Source: Ophiostoma sp. CBS 140.51 (taxonomy: Eukaryota > Ascomycota > Sordariomycetes > Ophiostomatales > Ophiostomataceae). From it: a DNA stretch of 64,000 nucleotides. The DNA is taken from the NCBI GenBank assembly GCA_029298735.1, contig JANSLP010000018.1, positions 124,001 to 188,000 of the forward strand, read 5' to 3'. Below, piece after piece: positions 32,690 to 42,285 of this stretch (positions are counted from its first letter, which is position 1; the number at the start of each line of letters is the position of its first letter). The notes below the pieces were generated by a model. The model had not been told where the DNA came from. It ran no database searches and saw only the letters and a list, made by a program, of their open reading frames with translations. Both the position numbers and the translations under genes were made by a program.

Positions 32690-33869
32690 ATGGGCTCAAC
32701 GTACCAAATTCCGGCGACTATGCGCGCTGCGCAATACCACGCATCCGACAACCAGGTACATGTCAACACCGTCCCTGTCCCAACACCGAAGCCATATGAG
32801 CTGCTCGTCAAGACGCTGTGCTGCAGTCTCTGCCGGTCAGATCTCATGAACTTTGAGTCGGACGAGGTTGGCATCAAGCCCAAGGGAGACAATGTGCCAC
32901 CCATCACCATGGGCCACGAGGCAACGGGCATTGTTGTGGCAGTTGGCCCGGAGTGCAGTTCTGGAAACTCGCCATTCAAAGTTGGTGACGCAGTTGGCTT
33001 CTTGCCGTCCGCCAACGTGTGTTTTGATTGTGAAGGTTGCCAGACGCATCCCATGTGGTGCACAACTTACGAGGGCGGCTGCAAAAATCCAGGGCACTCG
33101 ACCGACGGCTTCTTCCAGGAGTACATTGCCATCCATCATAGAAATGCCCTGGTGCTGCCAGAAGGACTGTCAGCCGTCGACGCAGCACCGCTCTTTTGTG
33201 CAGGTGTGACAAGCTACCACGGCATTGCCGACTTGCCATTCGACGAGCCAAAGGGAAAGTGGCTGGCCATCATTGGCTGTGGTGGACTTGGTCATCTCGG
33301 TAGGCGACCACTTTCTGCATTTTCTGCGTTTTCTGCATATTCTGCATCTCTGAAAACTATATGCTGACTCCAATATCCTGATAGGCGTCCAATATGCAAA
33401 GGCAAAGGGCTACTTTGTGATTGGCCTCGATATCAATGATACCCAACTCGAAGAAGCCACTTGCTGCGGTGCCGACCATGTTTTCAACACAAAGACGAAC
33501 CCAGACTATGTCAAGACCATCAAGGAACTTAGCGGTGGTGGCTGTCACGGCGTTGTCAACTACACCAGCAGCAAGGCTTCTTATGATGCCGCCCCAGATG
33601 TTCTGCGCGTTAATGGCGTGCTCATGGTTGTCGGTCACACCCAGGAACGCCTGACCTTCTTCACCATTGACGTCGCTCTCGGCAAGTACCGCATTATGGG
33701 TGCTAGCAACTCCATCTCGCGCAACCTGGAAGAGTGCATCAGTTTCTCGCACAAGCATGGCGTCAAGTCCCACACCACCTACTACCGCAGCCTCGACAAC
33801 ATCCACGAAATGATCCAGCTTCTGACGGAAGGGAAGGTGAATGGGCGGCTCGCCATTCGTTTTGATTGA
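32690..33869 (+). CDS. Zinc-dependent alcohol dehydrogenase (Adh1/propanol-preferring type)
   Basis: A medium-chain NAD(P)-dependent alcohol dehydrogenase of 364 residues. Exons are 32690..33299 and 33385..33869; the 85-nt intron interrupts the Rossmann glycine motif (GCGGLGHLG then GVQYAKAKG), has a GTAGGC donor and a TATAG acceptor, and keeps the frame. The catalytic zinc site shows C48-R-S-D and G75-H76-E77; structural-zinc cysteines lie in the CFDCEGCQTHPMWC segment. The overall pattern matches fungal Adh proteins of yeast Adh1 type, but with Arg at the usual His after the first Cys, a substitution seen in other branches of the family. The frame opens earlier at 32633; ATG at 32690 (MGSTYQIPATMRAAQ) fits the family. 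The product and partner pathway are inferred only from the adjacent EthD and Rieske genes. Confidence 0.9.
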
Positions 33870-34326
33870 TTGGAATGGAACTGGGGACCGTGGTTAAATT
33901 GCTCGATATCTTTTCGTATTCACACCGCAGTTACATGAATATCTTTACCCAACCTTTAAAACAATTCTGCACTTTCCGCACATTTGTTAACCAATATCAT
34001 TGGGTGTCAATGTATGCTCTTTCCGGAAGACGTGGTGTGGCTGCATCTCGTTGCAACGTCAGGCGTGGTTTAAAGACTATTTGGGTACGATGCGGCTGAA
34101 ATATATGACAGCCAATTGCGTTCTGGTGAGGCTGAAATGCACCCGACATGAAACGATGAAATGCTGATTTTGGCAGTAGATGTCAAGATGCATGGGAATT
34201 CCTTTGTCAGTAAAAATCATACACCCCCGCATTTTTTTCTCGATTTCTTGAAGACTTTGTTCCTTTTTCTTCTTTTAACAGTCTAGAATGCTTTTTATCT
34301 AACAACTACTTGACACATCCCCATTT
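33870..34326. other. Intergenic region, 457 bp
   Basis: AT-rich 3' flank of the alcohol dehydrogenase and 5' flank of the decayed gene. Nothing was recognised. Confidence 0.5.
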
Positions 34327-34332
34327 TTGTCT

Positions 34333-36277
34333 GCCGTTCTCCAATTTACCGGCACTGCTGCGGTCATACCATCAGAGCCCCGGCGCCTACCTGCAGAATG
34401 TCTACTTCCTGCTGTAGCGTCCACCAGTACATCCACGCCGGCATCTAGCGACGGCGGCGGCATGGGTGCCAGCACACTTGCCAGTACCATCTCCGCCGTC
34501 CTGGCCCTCGCCGCCCTGTTTGTCAGCCCATTCCAAGCCTACTACCAGTACGCAACCAACCAGGCCCGTCACGACGGCGACAATGGGACCTTGGGCCAAG
34601 ACGGTCCCGTAGCGTTTCCATTGGCGCGGGCTACGGTTTGAAACAATATTCCAGGCTCCTGCTTTTGGCATTCAGTCCTTCACGACCAATGACACCGCGC
34701 AAGCGATCATCATCGACGGTACAGACAAAAGCTTTGATGAGTCAATGACTGCAAAATGATGAAACAACGTGTTCTAGCTAGGTGACCCGAATCGTACTGA
34801 TACATGGGCAAAAAGAGGACTGCGTCACGTCGCCGTGCCTGTGGAAGACTTGTACGCCACTTGGGTCAAGCTCCTACGTGCGCTACAAAACATGGAGCAC
34901 GATAGCTGACGACGGCATGGTGTCGATGAACAACAGAATCGAATGTTATATCTAGCCAAGGTACAGCCTGAGCAACTTCCGGAAATCACGCTCTCTGCGT
35001 TTGTCCGACCGCGCTGCTACTCGTGGGACTTTATGCCACGAGTGCTAAAGCCATACGCAACCACAACGATGTCCGAGCTTATTGTGATCCCTGCCATGCT
35101 CAGTATGCACTAGGTGCAGTTTGATCGTTTACAGCACCAGTACCAAGGCGAAGGAAACGGCTTTCAGCTATATGACCCACAAGTTGGTATTTGCTTCTCA
35201 CTCCAGGAGTTTGGCCGTTGCAATTCTGGTCCCAATCGCATGGTTCCTAGCTTCCACATCATCCCGCTGTGTTTTGGTTATATTCACACACTGCTTCTTA
35301 CTGGGGTGGGAAGCACACTATCATTATATACGTGGCTGCGTGCTCTTTGTGGCAGCCTCAAGGTACTACAGATGGGGTCCGACACCGAGACTGCCGATAC
35401 GCTTTTGACACTTGGGCTGCATCGTGACTTGGCAGATTGCTTTACAAATTCAACAAAACGGACCGTTCACATTTTCCCAGGTAATTACTTTTACTAATCA
35501 TCATTTTTATGACAGGCCCAATCCATTGCACTAACAGCGTGGCCCAGCACGCATACAAGTCCACTTTGAGCTTCTCGGCATGCTGGCCAATGTTATCCGT
35601 ACTCCAGGCTCCTGCTTCCGTTACTTGCCAAACCCTACCAATCGTCGTTGGGATCGCCGTTGTTTTGTCTTTCCGAACCTTCTTGCGGCACTGAAATCTC
35701 GACAAAGTCACATTGGACTCGATACCAAGACGAAGAGTCTCACGGACGCATTTACACAGTTTCCGGACGATCACTTTCTCAAGCACGACTCATGCAGATG
35801 CAACAAGTGCCACGAGGCGCTGTCTGCCACGATTGAAAATTGCGACGAGTCTCTGCTTCAAAGCCCCGAGCTCACGGTGCAGCGTATTACAGCCATTCAT
35901 TTTTCCAAGCTTTTGAAGGGTCTGAACTGTGCAGACTTAAAATGGGCTGCATTTGACAGAGACTCGTGTTCTCGCGAAAAGCGTCTCATAAACATATCCT
36001 TTGATGAAGTGTTGCCCTTGCATCATTTTCAATGAACTGGGGACCTGTGATTATCTCTCAATAGGAACAGGAGATGATGGTAGCGCATCAGCACCAAAGG
36101 TTGAGTCTGCAGAGGCTGTGAGAGATAAACCACCGCCACGTACATCCCACGGAACAATTTGGTATTTGCTGTTGCTGCGAATGATATGCTGGCTGCAACT
36201 TCACGAATTTCACAAGGACGATGATGATTCCACGGAGCGAACTTATCGAAAGCGAGCTTCCAGTTTATATTTTGTAA
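34333..36277 (+). pseudogene. Decayed large fungal protein gene (modin-like family)
   Basis: Fragments of one protein appear in order but in several frames. At 34450-34560 is a hydrophobic segment ending SPFQAYYQYATNQARHDG. At about 34585-34760 GPWAK, a stop, and LRFETIFQAP lie in another frame. Near 34990-35100 lies an SWDFMPRVLKPYATTTMSEL stretch. At 35114-35497 QGEGNGFQL leads to TETADTLLTLG. At 35559-36035 FELLGMLANVIRTPGSCFRY continues into a long reading frame. Near 36160-36277 WYLLLLRMICWLQLH and MIPRSELIESELPVYIL are shifted against each other. Frameshifts and at least three stops break it. I recall these words from a large fungal family often annotated as modin or hypothetical, with an N-terminal membrane segment; the name is from memory and uncertain. 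Confidence 0.65.
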
Positions 36278-36793
36278 CGGGACGAGAATGGATTACAGTA
36301 TGGGTTTTCAAAGCGTGAACATATCGCTGCTTTACATTAACTTGGTAACAGTTCCATTGAATCTGTCCTTCTGCATACTTCTATTATCAAAACTGTTTTT
36401 ATGTACGCTACCACTTATGCCCCTCATTATGTCACAAGCTCCGTTGCCGCGGCATGCCGCTATTTCTCACATCGCCGCTCTCCGGTACCTGTATCTCCGC
36501 TAGTCTCAGGGCACGACAGCGGGTGTGTTACATAAGGTGCCTGAGATTGGGGGACCCGTCGAGTCGATCTCCACGCCAGTCCGAGAGAGGGAAATAACGC
36601 AATCGGCCAAGAAATCGCATACCCAAGAACCCCTCTGTCCTATTCCGCGATTTCGGACCGCGATTGAGCTTAAAACGGGGATTGAACATTGCCAAACTTT
36701 CTTCGACACACAACCACAACCAACAACGACCAACCCTTCCTCTATCCTCCTCTTTCCAACAACCACCCCCACCACCTTTTTCACCACCTCACA
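36278..36793. promoter_or_regulatory. Promoter region of the peroxiredoxin gene, 516 bp
   Basis: The last 100 bp are CA-rich and CT-rich (CACAACCACAACCAAC...), typical of a highly expressed fungal leader. No gene was recognised. Confidence 0.5.
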
Positions 36794-37396
36794 ATGTCTG
36801 GACTCAAAGCTGGCGACGCGTTCCCCGAGGGCGTCGTGTTCCAGTACGTGCCCCCCACCGGCGAGCTGGACATCAAGGCGTGCGGCATTGCCGTGCCCTA
36901 CAAGGCCAGCGAGGAGTTCAAAAACAAAAAAGCCGTCATCGTGTCGGTGCCCGGCGCCTTTACGCCCACCTGCCAGGAGCAGCACATTGTGTCGTACCTG
37001 CAGAACCGCGAGGCGCTCAAGGCCAAGGGTGTCGACCAGGTGATTGTCCTGGCCAGCAACGACCACTGGGTCATGGCGGCCTGGGGCAAGGCCAACGGTG
37101 TTGCTGATGATTCTATCGTAAGTGTTCTCTATCCCTCAATTGTGTTGTTCCACGCTGACCTTTTAGCTCTTTGTCACCGATGTCGATGCCGAGTTCAGCA
37201 AATCGATTGGCTGGGCCAACGGCCCCCGCACCGGCCGCTATGCCATCATGTGAGTCCGCCCGAGCTCTTAAAAAGACATATCTCATCTGCTAACAACTGT
37301 AGTGTCGACAACGGCAAGGTTGTGTACGCCGAGGCGGACACTGTCCCCAAGTCGATTGCTAACTCGGGCGCCGAGGCCGTCCTGGCTCGCCTGTAA
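36794..37396 (+). CDS. Type II peroxiredoxin (AHP1/PMP20-like) with PTS1-like ARL end
   Basis: A thiol peroxidase of 166 residues that reduces hydrogen peroxide and alkyl hydroperoxides. Exons are 36794..37117, 37167..37249 and 37303..37396; introns are 49 and 53 nt, with GTAAGT and GTGAGT donors. The peroxidatic cysteine is C60 in PGAFTPTC, followed by the family Q-E-Q-H; C30 in DIKACG occupies the place of the yeast Ahp1 resolving cysteine. The tail reads EAVLARL, and ARL fits the PTS1 pattern, so a peroxisomal pool as in PMP20 is likely, which would suit the nearby PTS1 gene group. Cytosolic location is the alternative. The start follows CACCTCACAATG. Confidence 0.92.
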   Translation: MSGLKAGDAFPEGVVFQYVPPTGELDIKACGIAVPYKASEEFKNKKAVIVSVPGAFTPTCQEQHIVSYLQNREALKAKGVDQVIVLASNDHWVMAAWGKANGVADDSIVSVLYPSIVLFHADLLALCHRCRCRVQQIDWLGQRPPHRPLCHHVSPPELLKRHISSANNCSVDNGKVVYAEADTVPKSIANSGAEAVLARL

Positions 37397-38722
37397 GCGG
37401 AGCTCGCTGTGATTTGTCTTGAGACGACATGGATAAAATAAAATAGAAACGAGCAGGGAAGAGCGGGGAAGTGTGTCGCACGAGATGAAGATGCCACGAG
37501 ACATCTCAATATACCACACAAATTGAGCCGAGGCGCATCGTACACGCTTGTCTATCGTGAATCATGGCGTGATTGCTGGAAATGAAGCTTTGACAAGCTT
37601 TACCGTTGTCTCGAGGGAAATTTGCATGTCGTATCAACCAACGAACCTGTCAAGGCAGCTTTTCAAGTCGAGAAAAAAACAAAACGTTTTTCTACTTGCC
37701 ATTGAAGCAAACATTGACATTAATATTCGATGTCAAAGGCCCTATCTTGCCAACCTTTGAACAATGAGCTCCTCTTTAACACCGTGTGTAGACGGTGTAT
37801 TCCTCCAGAGGTAAGCTTCAAAGGTATGTATATCAGCATCGAAACAAGGTGTGGGTTTGATAACGGAGTGTACTCCATCGACCACGTGTGGATGAAATCT
37901 CACCGTTATAAGACAATTGGGCCGTTCACTCGGATCCTCCATCCTCCATCCTCAATCCTGCCGTGTTCATTTCGCGTTCATTTGGGACCAGCCGCGTCAG
38001 CAGCAAGTCGCATCGACTTTCCACATTTAGCCGCGTGCGGATGGTTTGGATGCTTATCTCCAACACATTTTCGATTCCCGCCCGCCATCTCAGCCATCCC
38101 ATTGAAAAGGCTCAACGCTAAGTTGCGGGGTGAAGCAATCAATTACCAGTCCCACCATCCCACCTTCTTATCACAGCCATGGCCACAAAAGGGCCGCACA
38201 CTATTGTCCAATACTCCTACGCTTGTTTTTGTGTTCAAAGAAATACGGGAACTGCCGTAAGACACAGAACGTTATCTATGTCGCATGCCGAGGTCGCACA
38301 ACTTTATTTTGGTGTATTTTGGTGACTTGATTTGGGTGACCTCACAGCTCACAACTCCAATCCATCCGGTCTTTGTAGCTGATTGCAGATTAGTGCTATC
38401 AATTCCCCTCCTTCTCCAACCCCTGCAAGGTGGCAGACGTGACGTCGATCCTGCACAAAGCTTCCCAGAACAGAAATAAAGTACCGACACGGGCGCAACG
38501 AGGGAAGCTGCGAGCTGCAGGTTGGAGTTTCTAAACAGGGAATGAGAGTCAATCGCAGCTCCAAGACAGCTCCAAGGTAGGACAGCTTCACTTCGGTCTC
38601 GCTTTTCGGTCTCGCTTTCTGTCAATATATGTATCTACAAGATCCTCTGTTTGTGCCCTCTTCACGATGATCAACCGCCACATCCTCTCCATCTTCTTCA
38701 TCTCCATCCCACATACGGAGCC
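37397..38722. other. Intergenic region, 1.3 kb
   Basis: The longest frame here (37730-38260, plus strand) shows no domain and unusual composition. I see no gene. The last 100 bp are CT-rich and probably the amine oxidase leader. Confidence 0.5.
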
Positions 38723-40336
38723 ATGCCTTCTTTACTCCAATTCGTGACCCTCCTTGCGGGCGCCAGCAGTGCTGCTGGCCTTGCCGTCCCCCAACAAAGA
38801 GACGCCGGCACCTGCCGCAAGACCAAGGTCGCTGTCCTCGGTGCCGGTGTTGCCGGCGTGACGGCCACCCAGGCACTGTCCAATGCCTCCGTCACCGACT
38901 TCTTGCTGGTCGAGCGCAACGACTACCTCGGCGGCCGTGTCGCGCACACCACTTTCGGCAAGAAGGCCGACAACACGTCCTACACCGTCGAGCTCGGTGC
39001 CAACTGGGTCCAGGGTCTCGGCTCGCCGGGTGGCCCCGAGAACCCCATCTGGACGCTGGCCAAGCGCTACGGCCTTAACAATACCTACTCCAATTACAGC
39101 TCGATGCTGACCTATGACCACACGGGCTATGTCGACTACACCGACATCATGGACGAGTACGACGATGCCTACGACATTGCTGCTGCCGATGCCGGTTTCC
39201 TGTTGAGCAACAACCGCCAGGACCCAAGTGCGCGCACCGGTTTTAGTCTAGCCGGCTGGAAGCCCAAGAAGGATATGCACGCCCAGGCGGTCGAGTTTTG
39301 GAACTGGGACTGGGAAACGGCGTATGCGCCCGAGGACTGCAGCTTCGTGTTTGGCATATCCGGCGACAACCTGACGTTCAACCAGTTTAGCGACGAAAAC
39401 AACTACGTCTGGGACCAGCGCGGTCTCAACGCGTTCATCTATGGTGAAGCCAGCACGTTCTTGGTCGAAAACGACCCGCGCCTGCTCCTGTCCACGACCG
39501 TCACCAACATCTCCTACTCTGACTCTGGCGTCACCGTCACTCTCGAGGACGGCGAATGCATAGAGGCCGAGCACGCCATCTGCACCTTCTCGCTGGGCGT
39601 CCTTCAAAACGACGTCGTCGACTTTGAGCCACCCCTGCCGCGCTGGAAAGTTGACGCTATCGAGTCCTTTGAGATGGGCACCTACACAAAAATATTTATG
39701 CAGTTCAACGAGACGTTCTGGGACGAGGATGTACAGTATTTTTTGTACGCTGACCCCCAGGTGCGCGGCTACTACCCCGTGTGGCAGTCGCTCGATGCGC
39801 CCGGCTTTTTGGAGGGCTCCCACATTCTGTTTGTCACGGTTGTGGGCTCCGAGTCGTACCGTGTCGAGCAGCAGTCCGACGAGGTCACACTCGCCGAGAG
39901 CATGGCCGTGCTACGGCTCATGTTCCCCAACATTACCGTCCCCGAGCCCACGGCATTCCTCTATCCCCGCTGGAGCCTAGAGGACTGGGCTTTCGGCTCG
40001 TACAGCAACTGGCCTGTCGGCATGACGCTCGAAAAGCACCAGAATTTGAGGGCCAACGTCGAGCGCCTCTGGTTTGCCGGCGAGGCCAACTCGGCCGAGT
40101 ACTTTGGCTTCATGCACGGTGCGTGGTTTGAGGGCCAGGAGGTCGGCGAGCGCGTGGCGGCTGCCCTCGGCGCTAACTCGACGGCCTACACAAAGAGTGG
40201 CCGTGGCCACCACAACACGTCGTCCGCAATGGCTCACTACGACGTGCTGCACGGTACCACCTGGCTGAAGGAGTACAACGCCGAGAATGGCTGGCCTGTC
40301 AGCAGCTTTGTGGACTACGACACGAGCTCGGATTAA
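38723..40336 (+). CDS. Secreted FAD-dependent amine oxidase (polyamine oxidase-like)
   Basis: A flavin amine oxidase of 537 residues in a single exon that would oxidise amines or polyamines to aldehydes with release of hydrogen peroxide. Residues 1-20 form a signal peptide ending before VPQQRDAG. The FAD-binding GAGVAG (about 40-45) is followed by VERNDYLGGRV, the YTVELGANWVQG motif common to polyamine oxidases, and near the end RLWFAGEANSAEYFGFMHGAWFEGQEVGER, where the flavin is gripped. Many NxS/T sites (for example NTS, NYS, NLT and NIS) fit a secreted protein, and there is no PTS1. ATG at 38723 was chosen over the frame opening at 38651 because it starts the signal peptide. The role in this locus is unclear. 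Confidence 0.92.
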   Translation: MPSLLQFVTLLAGASSAAGLAVPQQRDAGTCRKTKVAVLGAGVAGVTATQALSNASVTDFLLVERNDYLGGRVAHTTFGKKADNTSYTVELGANWVQGLGSPGGPENPIWTLAKRYGLNNTYSNYSSMLTYDHTGYVDYTDIMDEYDDAYDIAAADAGFLLSNNRQDPSARTGFSLAGWKPKKDMHAQAVEFWNWDWETAYAPEDCSFVFGISGDNLTFNQFSDENNYVWDQRGLNAFIYGEASTFLVENDPRLLLSTTVTNISYSDSGVTVTLEDGECIEAEHAICTFSLGVLQNDVVDFEPPLPRWKVDAIESFEMGTYTKIFMQFNETFWDEDVQYFLYADPQVRGYYPVWQSLDAPGFLEGSHILFVTVVGSESYRVEQQSDEVTLAESMAVLRLMFPNITVPEPTAFLYPRWSLEDWAFGSYSNWPVGMTLEKHQNLRANVERLWFAGEANSAEYFGFMHGAWFEGQEVGERVAAALGANSTAYTKSGRGHHNTSSAMAHYDVLHGTTWLKEYNAENGWPVSSFVDYDTSSD

Positions 40337-42285
40337 GGGTGGTCAGTTGTTGAGGTGGAGTTGGTTGATGAAGCTGTCCACATGATCAGTGATGCGGCGG
40401 AGCATGCCTCAATACGAAATATTGTAAATAGTTAATGTCGAATTTAATGTCACCGTATCAGACTTGTCTTCTATTGAACTATGCCATGATTCACACACGC
40501 TTTATAAATATGCGCAGAGTACTACAGTTCCTGCCAAGGGTGTCCAGGTGGAGTGATGATCTTGTTGACATTGAAATGTATTTCTGATAGGAGAAAAGAG
40601 CAACTGGCTATGTGACTAAGTAGTAGAGCAAAGAATCAAGTTGCTGTCAGTACCATGAGGAAGTACATTTGATGGCAAGCAAAGGTCTAATACTTTGGTG
40701 TGCGTGGTCTAACAACGAGATTTTGCCATGTTGTTGATTTTCTTGGATTATTATTTTTGTTTTATTGTTGTTGTTGTATTTAGTCTTTGTTTCTTTTTTA
40801 GAAATTTATGTGGGGTGTGTTTTAGTTTGCCTTTTAAATGTTTTAATTTTTATTTTAAAGTTTTCTTCCAACTTTATTTTCATGAAATTATTTCACGAAA
40901 TTATTTGTTATATTTTTGTGAAGTTTAGTTCGATATTTCTAGTGTTTTTTTCCCCTTCTCTGTTACCTTTCCTTTGCATTGCTTTTGTTGATGGAGAGAT
41001 GCGGTTACAAAAAACTACTCGACTTACAAAAGTTAATGACGATAGACAGTATCTCGACCAGACAGCTCACCATAATTCACAGACAACAATATCATTACAC
41101 TCTTGAGGCAATGCCTCACCTCGAAATTCTGCCGCGGCACGTTCCGGCTCTTGGCCTTTGGATTCCCTATGGACTTGGATGTCGTGGACTTGGATGTCAT
41201 TAGCGGCCGCCACCAGTCCGGGGTCGCTGGAGCCACTGGGGAAGCACGCCTAGAGGCGCTACTGACGAGGACGCCTAAGGCCCTGGAGAAGGAAGCGCTA
41301 GACGTAGTAGATAATCCCCAAAGAAGACAAAAGTTCTAGCGGCCCTATTACATCGGCTTCGATGCCGACGTTCTGCTGGGAGGTCACTCCACGTGTATTT
41401 GGCGCTATTCGACGCAACAATTGCCCTTTTGGGACCGCCCTGGATTCTCTGGCCCTGAGCCCCTGTAATGGCTCCAAGAAGGAGGCGACAACCGCTTTGC
41501 CTGAAAATACCACCAAAATGTTGACTGGCTTCTCCATTTCTTTCGTTCCCCTCTTTCCTTTTCTCCGTTTTCTCCTCACCAATTTTCTTCTTGGTGCAGT
41601 GTTCTCCATCTTGGTATCGTGCTGCGATGATTCATTCCTTGAGTTGCTCTTCTTGAGAAGACGGGAGACTTCACGTGACGTTTGTGGCACAAAGTAAACA
41701 ATCAAGAATAGGGGTAAACCGCTCCTTCCTTGTACAAAATGAACATTATGTGGCATCGAGATTGTTTGAATACCTCGCCACACTCATTTGCAACATTCCT
41801 ATCGCGTTTGGATGGAGAAATCTGCCGATGCGATGGCGAACCGGTGTCTATGTTGCGATTGCCACTGTGAAGATGGAGTGTCGAGAGTATCTACTAGCGC
41901 TGGTCAGCAAAAAGTTAAGCTGACTCGTGGGGACGGAGCGGGCATAGGGGAACCACTGTTGTGGGTCGGAGCTTTTCAGGGCCGACAAGGCGACATGGGG
42001 ACCGTTCCCACTCGAGCCACTGGCTTCCCATTCCAGGCGATTTTGTTCGCAGCCGGGGGTGTGGGAGCTCAAGCCATTAGCGCATGTTGAAGCACCGAGG
42101 CTCAATGGGAGGGGACGTTGGGGAAGGAAAATCACTTTTTGGGAGTTTGTGTTTGGATTTATGAATATCGTTCTGTTTTGTTCTGTTTTATTTTGTTTTG
42201 TCGACTTTGTTTTTATTTTCAACCTCAACTGCGAGTGTTCGATTCTTACAACCTCACCGACTTCAACACACCACACCCACCCACC
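40337..42285. other. Intergenic region, 1.95 kb, with an AT-rich tract
   Basis: Bases about 40725-40955 are very T-rich on the plus strand (repeated TTTTATT and TTGTTG, and GAAATTATTT twice), unlike the surrounding GC-rich DNA. The part from 41150 to 41480 is GC-rich with several stops and looks like neither a promoter nor a known gene; it may be a relic. No transposon domain was recognised. The final 150 bp lead into the thiolase-like gene. Confidence 0.45.

Noticed and set aside
35481..35515. A 35-nt GT..AG intron inside the decayed gene
   Set aside because: It is very short and removing it does not restore one frame across the region, so it cannot rescue the gene; it may be a relic intron.
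37730..38260. A 176-codon plus-strand frame in an intergenic region
   Set aside because: It shows no domain, no plausible start context and unusual residue composition; there is no splice support.
42095..42100. CCGAGG, a possible oleate-response element, before the thiolase-like gene
   Set aside because: Only one copy was found, and none was seen in the other promoters of the PTS1 group, so it is within chance expectation.
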